21,115 nucleotides of DNA from Candidatus Komeilibacteria bacterium RIFCSPLOWO2_02_FULL_48_11 (GCA_001818435.1 MHKO01000025.1:22761-43875), one strand, 5' to 3'. Positions 6,347 through 12,731 are shown, counted from the first letter of the stretch. Made by a program: numbers and translations. The notes: generated from the sequence alone by a model not told the origin.

Positions 6347-6586
6347 ATGGAAAAGATTCATCTCTTGAAAGAAATAAAGCACTCTGTCAGTAGTATTCTT
6401 TGGTACTTTAGCATTCAGGGCATAGTTTTAGTGTTGCTGGGCATTGGGGCTATATTTTATCCCCAGATTCTGATTCTCCTCTTTGCCTTTTTCTTCGTTT
6501 TTATTGGCCTGCTCTCAATTTGGGCGGCCATTAAACTCTACCGGCTCCTCAGGCATTTTAACAAGTTTTTTGACTTATTTGGATAA
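6347..6586 (+). CDS. Small two-helix membrane protein, DUF308-like
   Basis: A 79-residue protein with a short charged N-terminus and two membrane segments (about residues 19-37 and 40-60: IQGIVLVLLGIGAIFYP and ILLFAFFFVFIGLLSIW). The pattern of a Gly-rich helix, a Pro turn and a helix ending in a basic patch resembles one repeat of DUF308/HdeD-type proteins, but at this length the resemblance is weak. ATG 6347 is chosen because the upstream in-frame start lies in the inverted repeat. A terminator follows. Confidence 0.65.
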   Translation: MEKIHLLKEIKHSVSSILWYFSIQGIVLVLLGIGAIFYPQILILLFAFFFVFIGLLSIWAAIKLYRLLRHFNKFFDLFG

Positions 6587-6613
6587 GGCGCGGCAGATGC
6601 AAAAAGTTTGGAG

Positions 6614-6641
6614 AAATATCTCTGTTGGGGGATATTTTTTT
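6614..6641 (+). terminator. Rho-independent terminator
   Basis: AAATATCTC pairs with GGGATATTT-type bases (6614-6622 with 6629-6637, one G-T pair) and runs into seven T residues at 6635-6641. It closes the suf-dtd-membrane protein stretch. Confidence 0.7.
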
Positions 6642-6691
6642 GCTAAAGAGGCGGTGAATAATGAATCAAGAGAGAATAGACGAATGTGATT

Positions 6692-6815
6692 GTCATTCCG
6701 AGCGAGGCGTACTTGCGACTCCCTCGGGAATACTCGGGACAGGCTCAGCAATCCCAGAATTCAATTTTGGGATTGCCGCGTCGCTCGCCGAGTACTGCTC
6801 GCTCCTCGCAATGAC
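6692..6815 (+). repeat. Palindromic element, GTCATT...AATGAC family
   Basis: A 124-base element from GTCATTCCGAGCG to CCTCGCAATGAC. Internally AATCCCAGAATTC faces TTTTGGGATTGCC as a second inverted pair, giving two hairpin halves. The left end (ATTCC) does not match the expected ATTGC, so this copy is degenerate or a mosaic. Confidence 0.75.
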
Positions 6816-6830
6816 AAATGAAGCTGATTA

Positions 6831-6876
6831 TTTTATTCGCGTCATTAGCATGTAATTCGTAGCATTCGCATCGCTT
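6831..6876 (+). repeat. AT-rich repeat fragment (TTCG type)
   Basis: TTTTATTCGCGTCATT at 6831-6846 is the exact reverse complement of 238-253, and the following bases contain ATTCGTAGCATTCGCATCG and CGCTTTA, which also appears in similar form near the left end of the repeat at 155-176. The 176-253 copy may thus be the same family with a GC-rich element inserted in it. Confidence 0.55.
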
Positions 6877-6877
6877 T

Positions 6878-7816
6878 ATGATTTCTGTCCAGAACTTAAC
6901 TAAAAACTACGGCGAAAACAAGGCATTAGATGATGTATCGTTTGAAGTCCGCCAGGGCGAGGTTTTGGGGTTCTTGGGCCCGAACGGGGCTGGCAAGTCC
7001 ACAACCATGAAGATTATTACCGGTTTTCTGGCGTCGACTAGCGGCACAGTCCAAGTCGACGGCCTGGATATTCAGGATGATCCTATGGCTGTGCGCGCCA
7101 AAATCGGGTATTTGCCGGAAACAGTGCCCTTATATACTGACATGAAAGTTTATGAATATCTGGATTTCGTGGGGGCGGTGCGGGGCATTGCCAAGGAAAA
7201 ACGCCAAGGCGCCATTAAGCACATGGCAGATGTTTGCGGTTTGCGCGACGTAATCAGCAAGCTGGTCAGCGAGCTTTCCAAAGGCTATCGCCAGCGCGCG
7301 GCTCTGGCCCAAGCCATGATTCATAATCCTGATATTTTGATTCTGGACGAGCCTACCAGCGGGTTGGATCCTAACCAGATTGTGGAAATCCGCGAACTGA
7401 TAAAGCGCCTGGGCCGTGAGAAGACAGTGATTTTATCTACTCACATTCTGCCTGAAGTGGCAGCCACTTGTTCACGGGTCATTATTATTAATCAAGGCAG
7501 GATTGTGGCTTCTGGCCGGACCGACGAGTTGCTCTCGGGTGGCGGAGGTAAAGAAGTGGTTCAGGCCAAAATCCGCGGTTCGCGCGATGCCGTGCGCGAA
7601 GCTCTTGCCCGCCACGAATCAGTCCGCGACGTGAAACACCTCTCTGACCACGACGAAGGAGTTTCCAGTTTTGTCATTGAAGTTATTGGTGGGGCTGACC
7701 CGCAGGAGATTGTGTTTAAAATCGTGGTGGCCAACAACTGGATGCTTTTGGAAATGTTTAAAAAACAGGAAAGTTTGGAAGACGTGTTTAGGAGGTTGAC
7801 GCGGAATGATAATTAG
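6878..7816 (+). CDS. ABC transporter ATP-binding protein, GldA-like
   Basis: A 312-residue ATPase with Walker A GPNGAGKST (34-42), signature LSKGYRQR (133-140), Walker B ILILDEP (153-159) and the switch His189 in STHI. The C-terminal 80 residues form the extension usual for ABC-2 exporter ATPases. With the permease at 8666, the GldG-like protein at 9916 and the DUF4340 protein at 12732 it makes the GldA/GldF/GldG/DUF4340 set known from many bacteria, where the cargo is generally unknown outside gliding Bacteroidota. No Shine-Dalgarno is seen. The partners no longer follow directly because accessory elements lie at each junction. Confidence 0.94.
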   Translation: MISVQNLTKNYGENKALDDVSFEVRQGEVLGFLGPNGAGKSTTMKIITGFLASTSGTVQVDGLDIQDDPMAVRAKIGYLPETVPLYTDMKVYEYLDFVGAVRGIAKEKRQGAIKHMADVCGLRDVISKLVSELSKGYRQRAALAQAMIHNPDILILDEPTSGLDPNQIVEIRELIKRLGREKTVILSTHILPEVAATCSRVIIINQGRIVASGRTDELLSGGGGKEVVQAKIRGSRDAVREALARHESVRDVKHLSDHDEGVSSFVIEVIGGADPQEIVFKIVVANNWMLLEMFKKQESLEDVFRRLTRNDN

Positions 7817-7818
7817 TC

Positions 7819-8101
7819 CGTCATCCCGACCGACTCGCCGTACTCGGCGAGGAGTGGAGGGATCCCTACGAGAATAGTTTTACAAAGAAGTACAATGTCG
7901 ATAAATTAGTCTATTACGAGCGTTATGACTTTATCAAAGATGCTATTAAACGGGAAAAGCAGTTAAAGAATTGGCGAAGAGAAAAGAAAATAAGTTTGAT
8001 AAAATCAATGAATCCAGAATTTAAAGAACTCTCATTATTTAGCTACGAGTAATAACCACGAGATCCCTCCACTCGCCCTGCTGGGCTTGGTCGGGATGAC
8101 G
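7819..8101 (+). mobile_element. Truncated palindromic element with GIY-YIG remnant
   Basis: Bounded by 13-base perfect terminal inverted repeats (CGTCATCCCGACC and GGTCGGGATGACG). Compared with the complete element at 9507-9907 it lacks the second half of the left linker and the 5' part of the nuclease gene; the two are otherwise closely similar base by base. It starts 2 bases after the ATPase stop. Confidence 0.85.
7867..8052 (+). pseudogene. GIY-YIG nuclease, N-terminally deleted
   Basis: An open frame of 61 codons, without an ATG at its beginning, matches residues 38-98 of the intact GIY-YIG protein at 9562 (YENSFTKKYNVDKL... to ...LFSYE). The deleted part contains the whole GIY-YIG catalytic motif. 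The remaining frame has no stops or frameshifts and differs by only a few substitutions, so the deletion is recent relative to sequence decay. Confidence 0.88.
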
Positions 8102-8109
8102 ATTTATTT

Positions 8110-8238
8110 ATGATGAAAGCAATTATCTTTGATGCTGATGGCATGGCGATTGATAAGTCGGGAAGGTTTAGCAAGCGTTTCGCCAGGGAATATAATTCTG
8201 TAAGATTGCTTCGCTTCACTTCGTTCCGCTCGCAATAA
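8110..8238 (+). pseudogene. HAD-family hydrolase remnant
   Basis: The first 30 codons encode a typical HAD phosphatase start, MMKAIIFDADGMAIDKSGRF, with the nucleophile motif FDADG. The frame then runs into a partial palindromic element (8203-8239) and stops at 8238, leaving 42 residues where HAD enzymes have about 200. The core and cap domains are absent, so it cannot be an active phosphatase. ATG 8110 or 8113 may be the original start. Confidence 0.75.
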
Positions 8239-8239
8239 C
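8203..8239 (+). repeat. Half palindromic element in the HAD remnant
   Basis: AGATTGCTTCGC... to ...CTCGCAATAAC is a right half of the GTCATT...AATGAC family (GATTGC facing GCAATAAC, with a decayed end). No left half is present, suggesting that the HAD gene was lost through a deletion ending in a repeat. Confidence 0.65.
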
Positions 8240-8244
8240 AGAAT

Positions 8245-8281
8245 AAAAAAAGAGGGCAAGCGTGAAACTTGGCTTGCCCTC
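8245..8281 (-). terminator. Terminator of the minus-strand gene at 8308-8577
   Basis: GAGGGCAAGC (8252-8261) and GCTTGCCCTC (8272-8281) form a perfect 10-bp stem; on the minus strand it is followed by seven T residues (complement of 8245-8251). Confidence 0.85.
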
Positions 8282-8307
8282 ACTAATAGGTTTTTTCTGA
8301 CTCCTCG

Positions 8308-8577
8308 TCATGGTGCGCCGTCTCTACGATACCGAGAACGGATATAGATGGAGCCAGATATGAAAAGTAGTAATAATAAAGGTCCAAAAAAGCATGAAAC
8401 AACTTTTGGAATTAGCGGTCTATTATCAAGCACAAATATATATATTCCAAAGGTTGCGATTATAATCCCTGCCATGAATGCAGTTTTTGTGTCATCTGGT
8501 TCAAAACCAGACGGGCGGCAGTAAGCCGCCACGAGTAATAGACCTAATCCAAATGATGCAAGCCCAATAAAGAACAT
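8308..8577 (-). CDS. Small membrane protein, function unknown
   Basis: An 89-residue protein with three predicted membrane segments (about residues 2-19, 34-51 and 59-77) and a basic C-terminus (RSRYRRDG). I do not recognise a family. Expression signals are unusually complete: Shine-Dalgarno AAGGAGG 8 bases before the ATG, a promoter at 8650-8678 and a strong terminator. It lies antisense within the ABC operon, between the ATPase and permease genes, beside a nuclease cassette and a HAD remnant, so it is probably a later insertion. Confidence 0.75.
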   Translation of the reverse strand: MFFIGLASFGLGLLLVAAYCRPSGFEPDDTKTAFMAGIIIATFGIYIFVLDNRPLIPKVVSCFFGPLLLLLFISGSIYIRSRYRRDGAP

Positions 8578-8649
8578 GTGGTTTCCCTCCTTGACTAAAG
8601 GACTAAAGTGAAGTCAGATGAGTAACACAAACTAAATTATCTATAAAAT

Positions 8650-8678
8650 ACTTTATCATTGAAAAATGAATTTGTCAA
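8650..8678 (-). promoter_or_regulatory. Probable promoter of the minus-strand membrane protein gene
   Basis: On the minus strand TTGACA (8678-8673) and TAAAGT (8655-8650) are separated by 17 bases. The start site would be near 8643, leaving a leader of about 65 bases before the Shine-Dalgarno. The -35 lies within the first codons of the plus-strand permease, so the two transcripts overlap divergently. Confidence 0.5.
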
Positions 8679-9409
8679 GTACTAAAACAAATCTTAACCG
8701 CATCCACCCCATTTTCAAGCGGGAATTTGTGAGCTATTTTAACAGCCCGATTGCTTATATTTTCGTGGCCATATTTTTGATTGTTACTAACTGGCTTTTT
8801 TTCCAGCGTTTCTTTTTAGTCGGGCAAATCAATATGCGCGACTGGTTCGCGCTTTTGCCCTGGGTATTCTTGCTTCTAGCTCCGGCTTTAACCATGCGCT
8901 CCTGGGCTGAAGAAAAAAAAAGCGGAACCATTGAGTTTTTATTAACATTGCCAATCCGCGATATTGAAGTCGTTTTGGCTAAATTTTTTTCCAGTTTGGC
9001 TTTTTTGGCTTTGACTTTGCTCTTGAGTTTGTCAGTCCCGATTACTTTAGCGTTTTTGGGTGATTTGGATGGAGGAGTGATTTTTGCCGGCTATGTGGGC
9101 GCCTTACTCTTGGGAGCCATGTATATTAGCATCGGCTTATTCATTTCATCGCTGACTTCCAACCAAATTGTGGCTTTTCTTTTAAGCCTGGCCGCGCTTT
9201 TTGTCTTTTTTATAATCGGCAGTAATAATGTTTTGACATTCACGAGCGGCCCCATGGCCGTCGTGTTCCGTTTCTTGTCGTCCGGCGCGCATTTTGACAG
9301 TATCACCAAAGGCATTTTTGACACGCGCGATATCCTGTACTACTTATCGTCAATCGCGTTATTTTTGTATTTTAATGTTCAGGTGATAGGAAGTAGAAAG
9401 TGGAAGTAA
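8666..9409 (+). CDS. ABC-2 type transporter permease, GldF-like
   Basis: A 247-residue integral membrane protein with six predicted helices (near 27-46, 61-80, 104-128, 138-161, 170-190 and 225-242). The N-terminal FKREFVSYFNSPIAYIF and the segment LTMRSWAEEKKSGTIEFLL are typical of the GldF/ABC-2 permease family. It should pair with the ATPase at 6878; the two genes are now 850 bases apart because of inserted elements. The start at 8666 has no Shine-Dalgarno. Confidence 0.93.
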   Translation: MNLSSTKTNLNRIHPIFKREFVSYFNSPIAYIFVAIFLIVTNWLFFQRFFLVGQINMRDWFALLPWVFLLLAPALTMRSWAEEKKSGTIEFLLTLPIRDIEVVLAKFFSSLAFLALTLLLSLSVPITLAFLGDLDGGVIFAGYVGALLLGAMYISIGLFISSLTSNQIVAFLLSLAALFVFFIIGSNNVLTFTSGPMAVVFRFLSSGAHFDSITKGIFDTRDILYYLSSIALFLYFNVQVIGSRKWK

Positions 9410-9415
9410 ATTAGT

Positions 9416-9497
9416 GTCATTGCGAGCGGAGCCAGCAGGCGAAGTCGAGGAATCTCGTGGATAAACGACGAGACCCCTCGACAAGCTCGGGGTGACG
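9416..9497 (+). repeat. Chimeric palindromic element
   Basis: The left half is of the GTCATTGCGAGC type, the right half of the ...GACCCC...GGGGTGAC type. Its last 31 bases (9468-9498) are identical to 13727-13757. The linker TCTCGTGGATAAACGACGAGA-like centre is nearly the reverse complement of the linker at 13711-13731. It starts 6 bases after the permease stop and is followed 10 bases later by the GIY-YIG element. Confidence 0.8.
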
Positions 9498-9506
9498 GGA
9501 TAATAA

Positions 9507-9907
9507 CGTTATCCCGACCGACTCGCCGTACTCGGTGGGGAGTGGAGGGATCCCGTCGATTATGCAAAAAGGGGGCTATGTATATATAACAACCACGAAA
9601 AAGAACACGGTTTTATACATTGGCGTTACGTCTGATATTAGTGTTAGAGATTATAAGCACAAAACTAAATTTTACGAAAACAGTTTTACAAAGAAGTATA
9701 ATGTCGATAAACTAGTCTATTACGAGCGTTATGACTTTATCGAAGACGCCATTAAACGGGAAAAGCAATTAAAGAATTGGCGACGCGAAAAAAAGATAAA
9801 TCTTATAAAATCAATGAATCCTGAATTTAAAGAACTTTCAATGTTTAGCTATGAGTAATAACCACGAGATCCCTCCACTCGCCCTGCTGGGCTCGGTCGG
9901 GATGACG
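9507..9907 (+). mobile_element. Complete palindromic element carrying a GIY-YIG nuclease gene
   Basis: A 401-base unit. The left arm (CGTTATCCCGACCGACTCG to GGAGGGATCCCGTCGATTAT) and right arm (AACCACGAGATCCCTCCACT to GGTCGGGATGACG) are imperfect inverted repeats. In the ORF-less elements at 3965 and 13674 the same arms meet at a linker reading (GA)TTATCCACGAGA; here the nuclease gene sits between GATTAT and CCACGAGA. The gene therefore occupies the centre of the palindrome. A truncated sister copy lies at 7819-8101. Confidence 0.85.
9562..9858 (+). CDS. GIY-YIG family endonuclease, small single-domain (UPF0213/YhbQ type)
   Basis: A 98-residue single-domain protein. It shows the GIY-YIG signature (YVYIT at 6-10, VLYIGVTSD at 18-26), the conserved basic residue Arg29 and the likely catalytic Glu67 in KREKQLKNW, followed by the usual KKINLIKSMNPEF tail. 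Members cut DNA with a metal ion; for this small group the cellular substrate is unknown. ATG 9562 is preferred over 9535 because the motif begins five residues later and the longer version would translate repeat sequence. GGAGGG in the left arm may serve as a distant Shine-Dalgarno. The stop lies at the right-arm boundary. Position inside a palindrome, and a second damaged copy nearby, suggest it is the protein component of a mobile element. Confidence 0.93.
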   Translation: MQKGGYVYITTTKKNTVLYIGVTSDISVRDYKHKTKFYENSFTKKYNVDKLVYYERYDFIEDAIKREKQLKNWRREKKINLIKSMNPEFKELSMFSYE

Positions 9908-9915
9908 ATTTAATC

Positions 9916-11553
9916 ATGTCCCTCTTACAATCCAAACGACAATTAAACAAAGCCAACACTCTAACCGCGATTATAATCGTTACTATTATCGCGCTCGTGG
10001 TTAACATTTTTTCATCCCAGCTTTTTACCCGATTTGACGTAACAGCCAACAAGGATTACAGCATCTCCGACACGTCTAAGGATATTTTGCGAAACCTGCC
10101 GGACGTGGTTAATGTCAAAGCCTATTTTACTTCCAATCTGCCCGGGTATCTTGTTAACACCAACCGCGACGTGCGCGACCTGCTCTCGGAAATCGAAACC
10201 AACGCTCGCGGCAATGTTATTGTCACTTACCTTGACCCGAATCAAGACGAAAAAATCGAGCAGGAAGCCCGGGGGTTGGGCATTCCGACTTTGCAGTTTA
10301 ATGTAGTGGCCAAAGACCAATACCAGGTTACCAACGGCTATCTGGGCATTGCCGTGTTTTTTGGCGACAATAAAGAAATTATTCCTCTGGTGCGGGATAC
10401 TTCCTCGCTGGAATATGATATTGCCGCGGCTATCAGCAAAGTGACGCGCCAGGACGTTCCCAAGATAGCTTTTCTTAAAGGCCACAAAGCTTTTACACGG
10501 GACGCGGATTTATCGCAGGTTGGGCAACTTTTAGAAAAACAGTATGATGTGCGCGATTGGGATGTTACAAGCGGCGATTTGATGCCCGAGGATATTACCA
10601 CTTTAATTATTCCCGGCGTGCGCGAACAATTGACCAAACGCGAACAGTACGCCATTGACCAGTTTTTAATGCGTGGCGGCTCGATTTTGGTGCTCCAAGA
10701 AGGCGCGGATATCAACCCTTCTGATTTATCGGTCAATAAATTAAATACCGGCATTGATGAGTTATTGGCCCAGTGGGGCGTGCGGCTGAACAAGAATCTG
10801 GTTTTGGATGTTTCTAGTGAAATGGCCGGGTTCAGGACTGATACTGTCCAATTTTTCGCGCCTTATCCTTTGTGGATGAAAATCACTAAAGGCGGGTTTA
10901 ATCCTGAAAGCGGCATTGTCAACAAGTTAGAATCATTGGTCATGACTTGGGCTTCGTCTCTTGAAGTCTTAAAAGAGAAATTGACGGACAAAACCCAAGC
11001 AATAGATTTGGCGCGCACCACGGCCCAATCTTGGGCGCAGGATGATAGTTTTGAACTTAATCCCCAGCGCATTGAAGCCCCTAAAAAAGAAGACCGCAAG
11101 TCATTTGTTGTGGCTACCATGCTTTCAGGAGAGTTTAGGAGCATGTTCAGCAAAGATTCAATACCAGAACCTCACCCTTCCCCTCTCCTTAGTAAAGGAG
11201 AGGGGAAGACAGAGAAAGCAAAAGTTTCCGATGAAGAAAAGAATGAGTTTAGCGGCAGTACTGACAAAGGCCGCGTGATTGTGGTCGGGGATGCGGATTT
11301 TCCAGTGAATGATAATGTCAACCGTTTTAAAGCCAACGCGGTGTTTTTCCAAAACCTGGTGGACGCGCTGGCTTCAGACGAAAAACTTATTGCCATCCGC
11401 TCCAAAGCCGTGACCGACCGGCCGATTAAAGAAGTTTCAGACAGGGTCAAAAACACCATCAAGTGGCTGAATATCTTGGGCGTTTCGGTATTGTTCACCG
11501 GTTATGGCTTGATTAGATTCGCGCGGAGAAAGAAAGCGAGAGTGGAAATTTAA
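9916..11553 (+). CDS. GldG-like ABC transporter auxiliary protein
   Basis: A 545-residue protein with an N-terminal membrane helix (about 16-34), a large extracytoplasmic part of the ABC-type auxiliary (GldG, PF09822) family, and a C-terminal helix (about 517-536) followed by a basic tail (RRKKAR). The early motif FTRFDVTANKDYSISD and the segment IAFLKGHKAF are typical of the family. It belongs with the ATPase at 6878 and permease at 8666. Around residues 417-432 the protein reads PHPSPLLSKGEGK, encoded by a perfect 14-bp hairpin that looks like a small inserted palindrome. The start is 8 bases after the end of the GIY-YIG element, with no Shine-Dalgarno. Confidence 0.9.
   Translation: MSLLQSKRQLNKANTLTAIIIVTIIALVVNIFSSQLFTRFDVTANKDYSISDTSKDILRNLPDVVNVKAYFTSNLPGYLVNTNRDVRDLLSEIETNARGNVIVTYLDPNQDEKIEQEARGLGIPTLQFNVVAKDQYQVTNGYLGIAVFFGDNKEIIPLVRDTSSLEYDIAAAISKVTRQDVPKIAFLKGHKAFTRDADLSQVGQLLEKQYDVRDWDVTSGDLMPEDITTLIIPGVREQLTKREQYAIDQFLMRGGSILVLQEGADINPSDLSVNKLNTGIDELLAQWGVRLNKNLVLDVSSEMAGFRTDTVQFFAPYPLWMKITKGGFNPESGIVNKLESLVMTWASSLEVLKEKLTDKTQAIDLARTTAQSWAQDDSFELNPQRIEAPKKEDRKSFVVATMLSGEFRSMFSKDSIPEPHPSPLLSKGEGKTEKAKVSDEEKNEFSGSTDKGRVIVVGDADFPVNDNVNRFKANAVFFQNLVDALASDEKLIAIRSKAVTDRPIKEVSDRVKNTIKWLNILGVSVLFTGYGLIRFARRKKARVEI
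11177..11208 (+). repeat. Small palindrome inside the GldG-like gene
   Basis: CTTCCCCTCTCCTT (11177-11190) and AAGGAGAGGGGAAG (11195-11208) form a perfect 14-bp stem with the loop AGTA. It is read in frame in a low-complexity, probably exposed segment. The sequence type (CCTCACCC preceding it) differs from the GTCAT families. Confidence 0.7.
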
Positions 11554-11560
11554 CAAAAAG

Positions 11561-11595
11561 AAAAGACGCACTCCGGAATACTCACAGAGTGCGTC
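11561..11595 (-). terminator. Second (distal) terminator of the minus-strand gene at 11627-11941
   Basis: GACGCACTC (11565-11573) and GAGTGCGTC (11587-11595) make a perfect 9-bp stem; on the minus strand it is followed by TTTTCTTTTT (complement of about 11555-11564). Confidence 0.7.
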
Positions 11596-11620
11596 AAAAA
11601 CGAACTGGGCACAGTTCGTT
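11596..11620 (-). terminator. First (proximal) terminator of the minus-strand gene at 11627-11941
   Basis: AACGAACT (11599-11606) and AGTTCGTT (11613-11620) form a perfect 8-bp stem, and on the minus strand the T-run TTTTT (complement of 11596-11600) follows. Two tandem terminators insulate this gene from the convergent GldG-like gene. Confidence 0.65.
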
Positions 11621-11626
11621 TAATGG

Positions 11627-11941
11627 TTAATGAACGAGTGCCCCTCGGGGGGGGACGTACACGGTCACGTATCGGCAGTTGACATATGGCCAACCGCTGG
11701 TGTTGTTGTACCTCCTGTCATAGAGGACAACAAACTTGACCGGCTTCGAAGCCGCCTTTAGGGCGCTCTCCACCGTCATACCCGTCTCGCGCTCCGTCCT
11801 GGAGTGGGCATAGTTAGAGCCGTGGCACTCCTCGCAGGCCACGGCATTAAAATGTACCGTCCCGTCACTAAATACGAGCGAGACGATCTGACGGTAATCA
11901 AGGGAAAGATTTTTGTCTCGCCTCAAATATTGTGCTAACAT
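11627..11941 (-). CDS. Hypothetical 104-residue protein with a CEECH motif
   Basis: I do not recognise the family. The protein begins MLAQYLRRDKNLSLDYRQIV and contains a CxxCH motif (CEECHG, residues 36-41), then a helix-forming segment and a Tyr-rich C-terminus (SGWPYVNCRYVTVYV). CxxCH can bind haem c, but there is no signal peptide, so metal binding or chance is as likely. Two terminators lie behind it. Its start codon is only 9 bases from the start of the divergent putative antitoxin gene, so the promoters must overlap the coding regions or the true start is further inside. Its base composition is more GC-rich than its neighbours. Confidence 0.6.
   Translation of the reverse strand: MLAQYLRRDKNLSLDYRQIVSLVFSDGTVHFNAVACEECHGSNYAHSRTERETGMTVESALKAASKPVKFVVLYDRRYNNTSGWPYVNCRYVTVYVPPRGALVH
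11913..11941 (+). promoter_or_regulatory. Probable promoter of the two-gene module at 11951-12627 (leaderless)
   Basis: TTGTCT (11913-11918), a 17-base spacer and TAACAT (11936-11941), with TG one base before the -10 (extended -10). The ATG of the first gene is 9 bases downstream, so the message would be nearly leaderless. The promoter lies inside the 5' end of the opposing minus-strand gene. Confidence 0.5.
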
Positions 11942-11950
11942 ACAAGTACT

Positions 11951-12217
11951 ATGCCTACTATAAAAACAATTACAACTAAAAAGAGGATCCGCGAGGCCGT
12001 GGTTAATATCCCTTTATCGGCCCTGCGCTGTATTTTGCGTTATCCCAAAGAAAAAAAGATTGTCTGTGAAATCAACACCGATAGTATTAAGCGCTTGAAC
12101 GAGGTGGAAACCCTTGATGAGATGATTAACGAGGCGCGGCTTGATTATGCGCTGGGAAATTATAAAACTTTCGATAAAGCCCGCGATCTAATTGCCGAAC
12201 TCCATAGTACAGCATGA
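11951..12217 (+). CDS. Putative antitoxin-like small protein
   Basis: An 88-residue protein starting MPTIKTITTKKRIREAVV. The C-terminal half (LDEMINEARLDYALGNYKT and the following helix) is helical and acidic, as in the toxin-binding region of type II antitoxins. It overlaps the next gene by four bases (ATGA), so the pair is translationally coupled. I do not recognise a DNA-binding fold with certainty. The toxin-antitoxin reading rests on size, order, overlap, charge and isolation; it could be another two-gene accessory unit. Confidence 0.7.
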   Translation: MPTIKTITTKKRIREAVVNIPLSALRCILRYPKEKKIVCEINTDSIKRLNEVETLDEMINEARLDYALGNYKTFDKARDLIAELHSTA

Positions 12218-12627
12218 AGGTTTACAAAACAAAAACAAAAAAGTTTTCCGGTTCAGATTTTCATGAGGTGAGAAAAAAGGCTTTTGGATTATATTCCCAA
12301 CTCAAAAAGAAAACAAAAAGACGGCCGTATATAAGATCGGCGTATTTTAACAAGGAGAAAATATTTCTAGATGTGTTTTGGAGCCATCTTTTTGAAAAAC
12401 CAAACTGGCGCGATAGAGTGCGGCGATTAAAGTATTTTGGTTGCGCTATAGAACTTATTCAAAACTCCCATTTTGAGCCAAAATCAAAAGAGAATCCTAA
12501 TAATTTTTCCGAAATATTGCATCGCTTTTATGGCACCGCAGACAACGAATTATTTTATGTTCAGATTAAAGAAAACAAGCGTACTGGCCAAAAAATTTTT
12601 ATGTCGGTTTTTCCGGACGAAAAATGA
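12214..12627 (+). CDS. Putative toxin-like basic protein
   Basis: A 137-residue strongly basic protein (Lys/Arg-rich N-terminus, e.g. KKKTKRRPYIRSAYF). It ends with a compact conserved-looking region containing RVRRLKYFGCAIELI, ILHRFYG, and NELFYVQIKENKRTGQK followed by FMSVFP. The last part resembles the final strands of small RelE/Barnase-like RNase toxins that finish with a beta strand, but I cannot assign a family. It overlaps the upstream small gene by 4 bases, has its own terminator, and the pair lies between two genes of the ABC set. Toxin function is inference. Confidence 0.75.
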   Translation: MKVYKTKTKKFSGSDFHEVRKKAFGLYSQLKKKTKRRPYIRSAYFNKEKIFLDVFWSHLFEKPNWRDRVRRLKYFGCAIELIQNSHFEPKSKENPNNFSEILHRFYGTADNELFYVQIKENKRTGQKIFMSVFPDEK

Positions 12628-12681
12628 AAAAAGACTTTCCGCTAAGTGTGGTATATAAACCACGGCCGAAAGCCTTTTTTC
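12626..12681 (+). terminator. Long hairpin terminator after the two-gene module
   Basis: GAAAAAAGACTTTC (12626-12639) pairs with GAAAGCCTTTTTTC (12668-12681) with one mismatch, and an inner GTGGT/ACCAC stem lies at 12648-12652 and 12659-12663. T-runs are present in both directions, so it may act bidirectionally. Confidence 0.7.
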
Positions 12682-12731
12682 ATTAAGCAGTATAGCATTA
12701 TTATAAAAAATGTCAATATTAGACTGTGGAT

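Larger units (their letters stand above)
6642..6877. other. Gene-free spacer made mostly of repeats
   Basis: After the terminator there is a short ORF start with an SD-like GAGGCGGTG (6650-6658) that runs straight into the repeat at 6692 and is probably not a gene. The rest consists of the palindromic element 6692-6815 and the AT-rich repeat fragment 6831-6876. No other coding signal is seen. Confidence 0.6.

Noticed and set aside
6661..6855. 64-codon plus-strand ORF with an SD-like upstream sequence
   Set aside because: All but the first ten codons are translated repeat sequence; no protein-like pattern.
11732..11836. CxxCH (CEECH) as a cytochrome c haem site
   Set aside because: No signal peptide, no cytochrome-like surroundings and no maturation genes; one short motif is insufficient.
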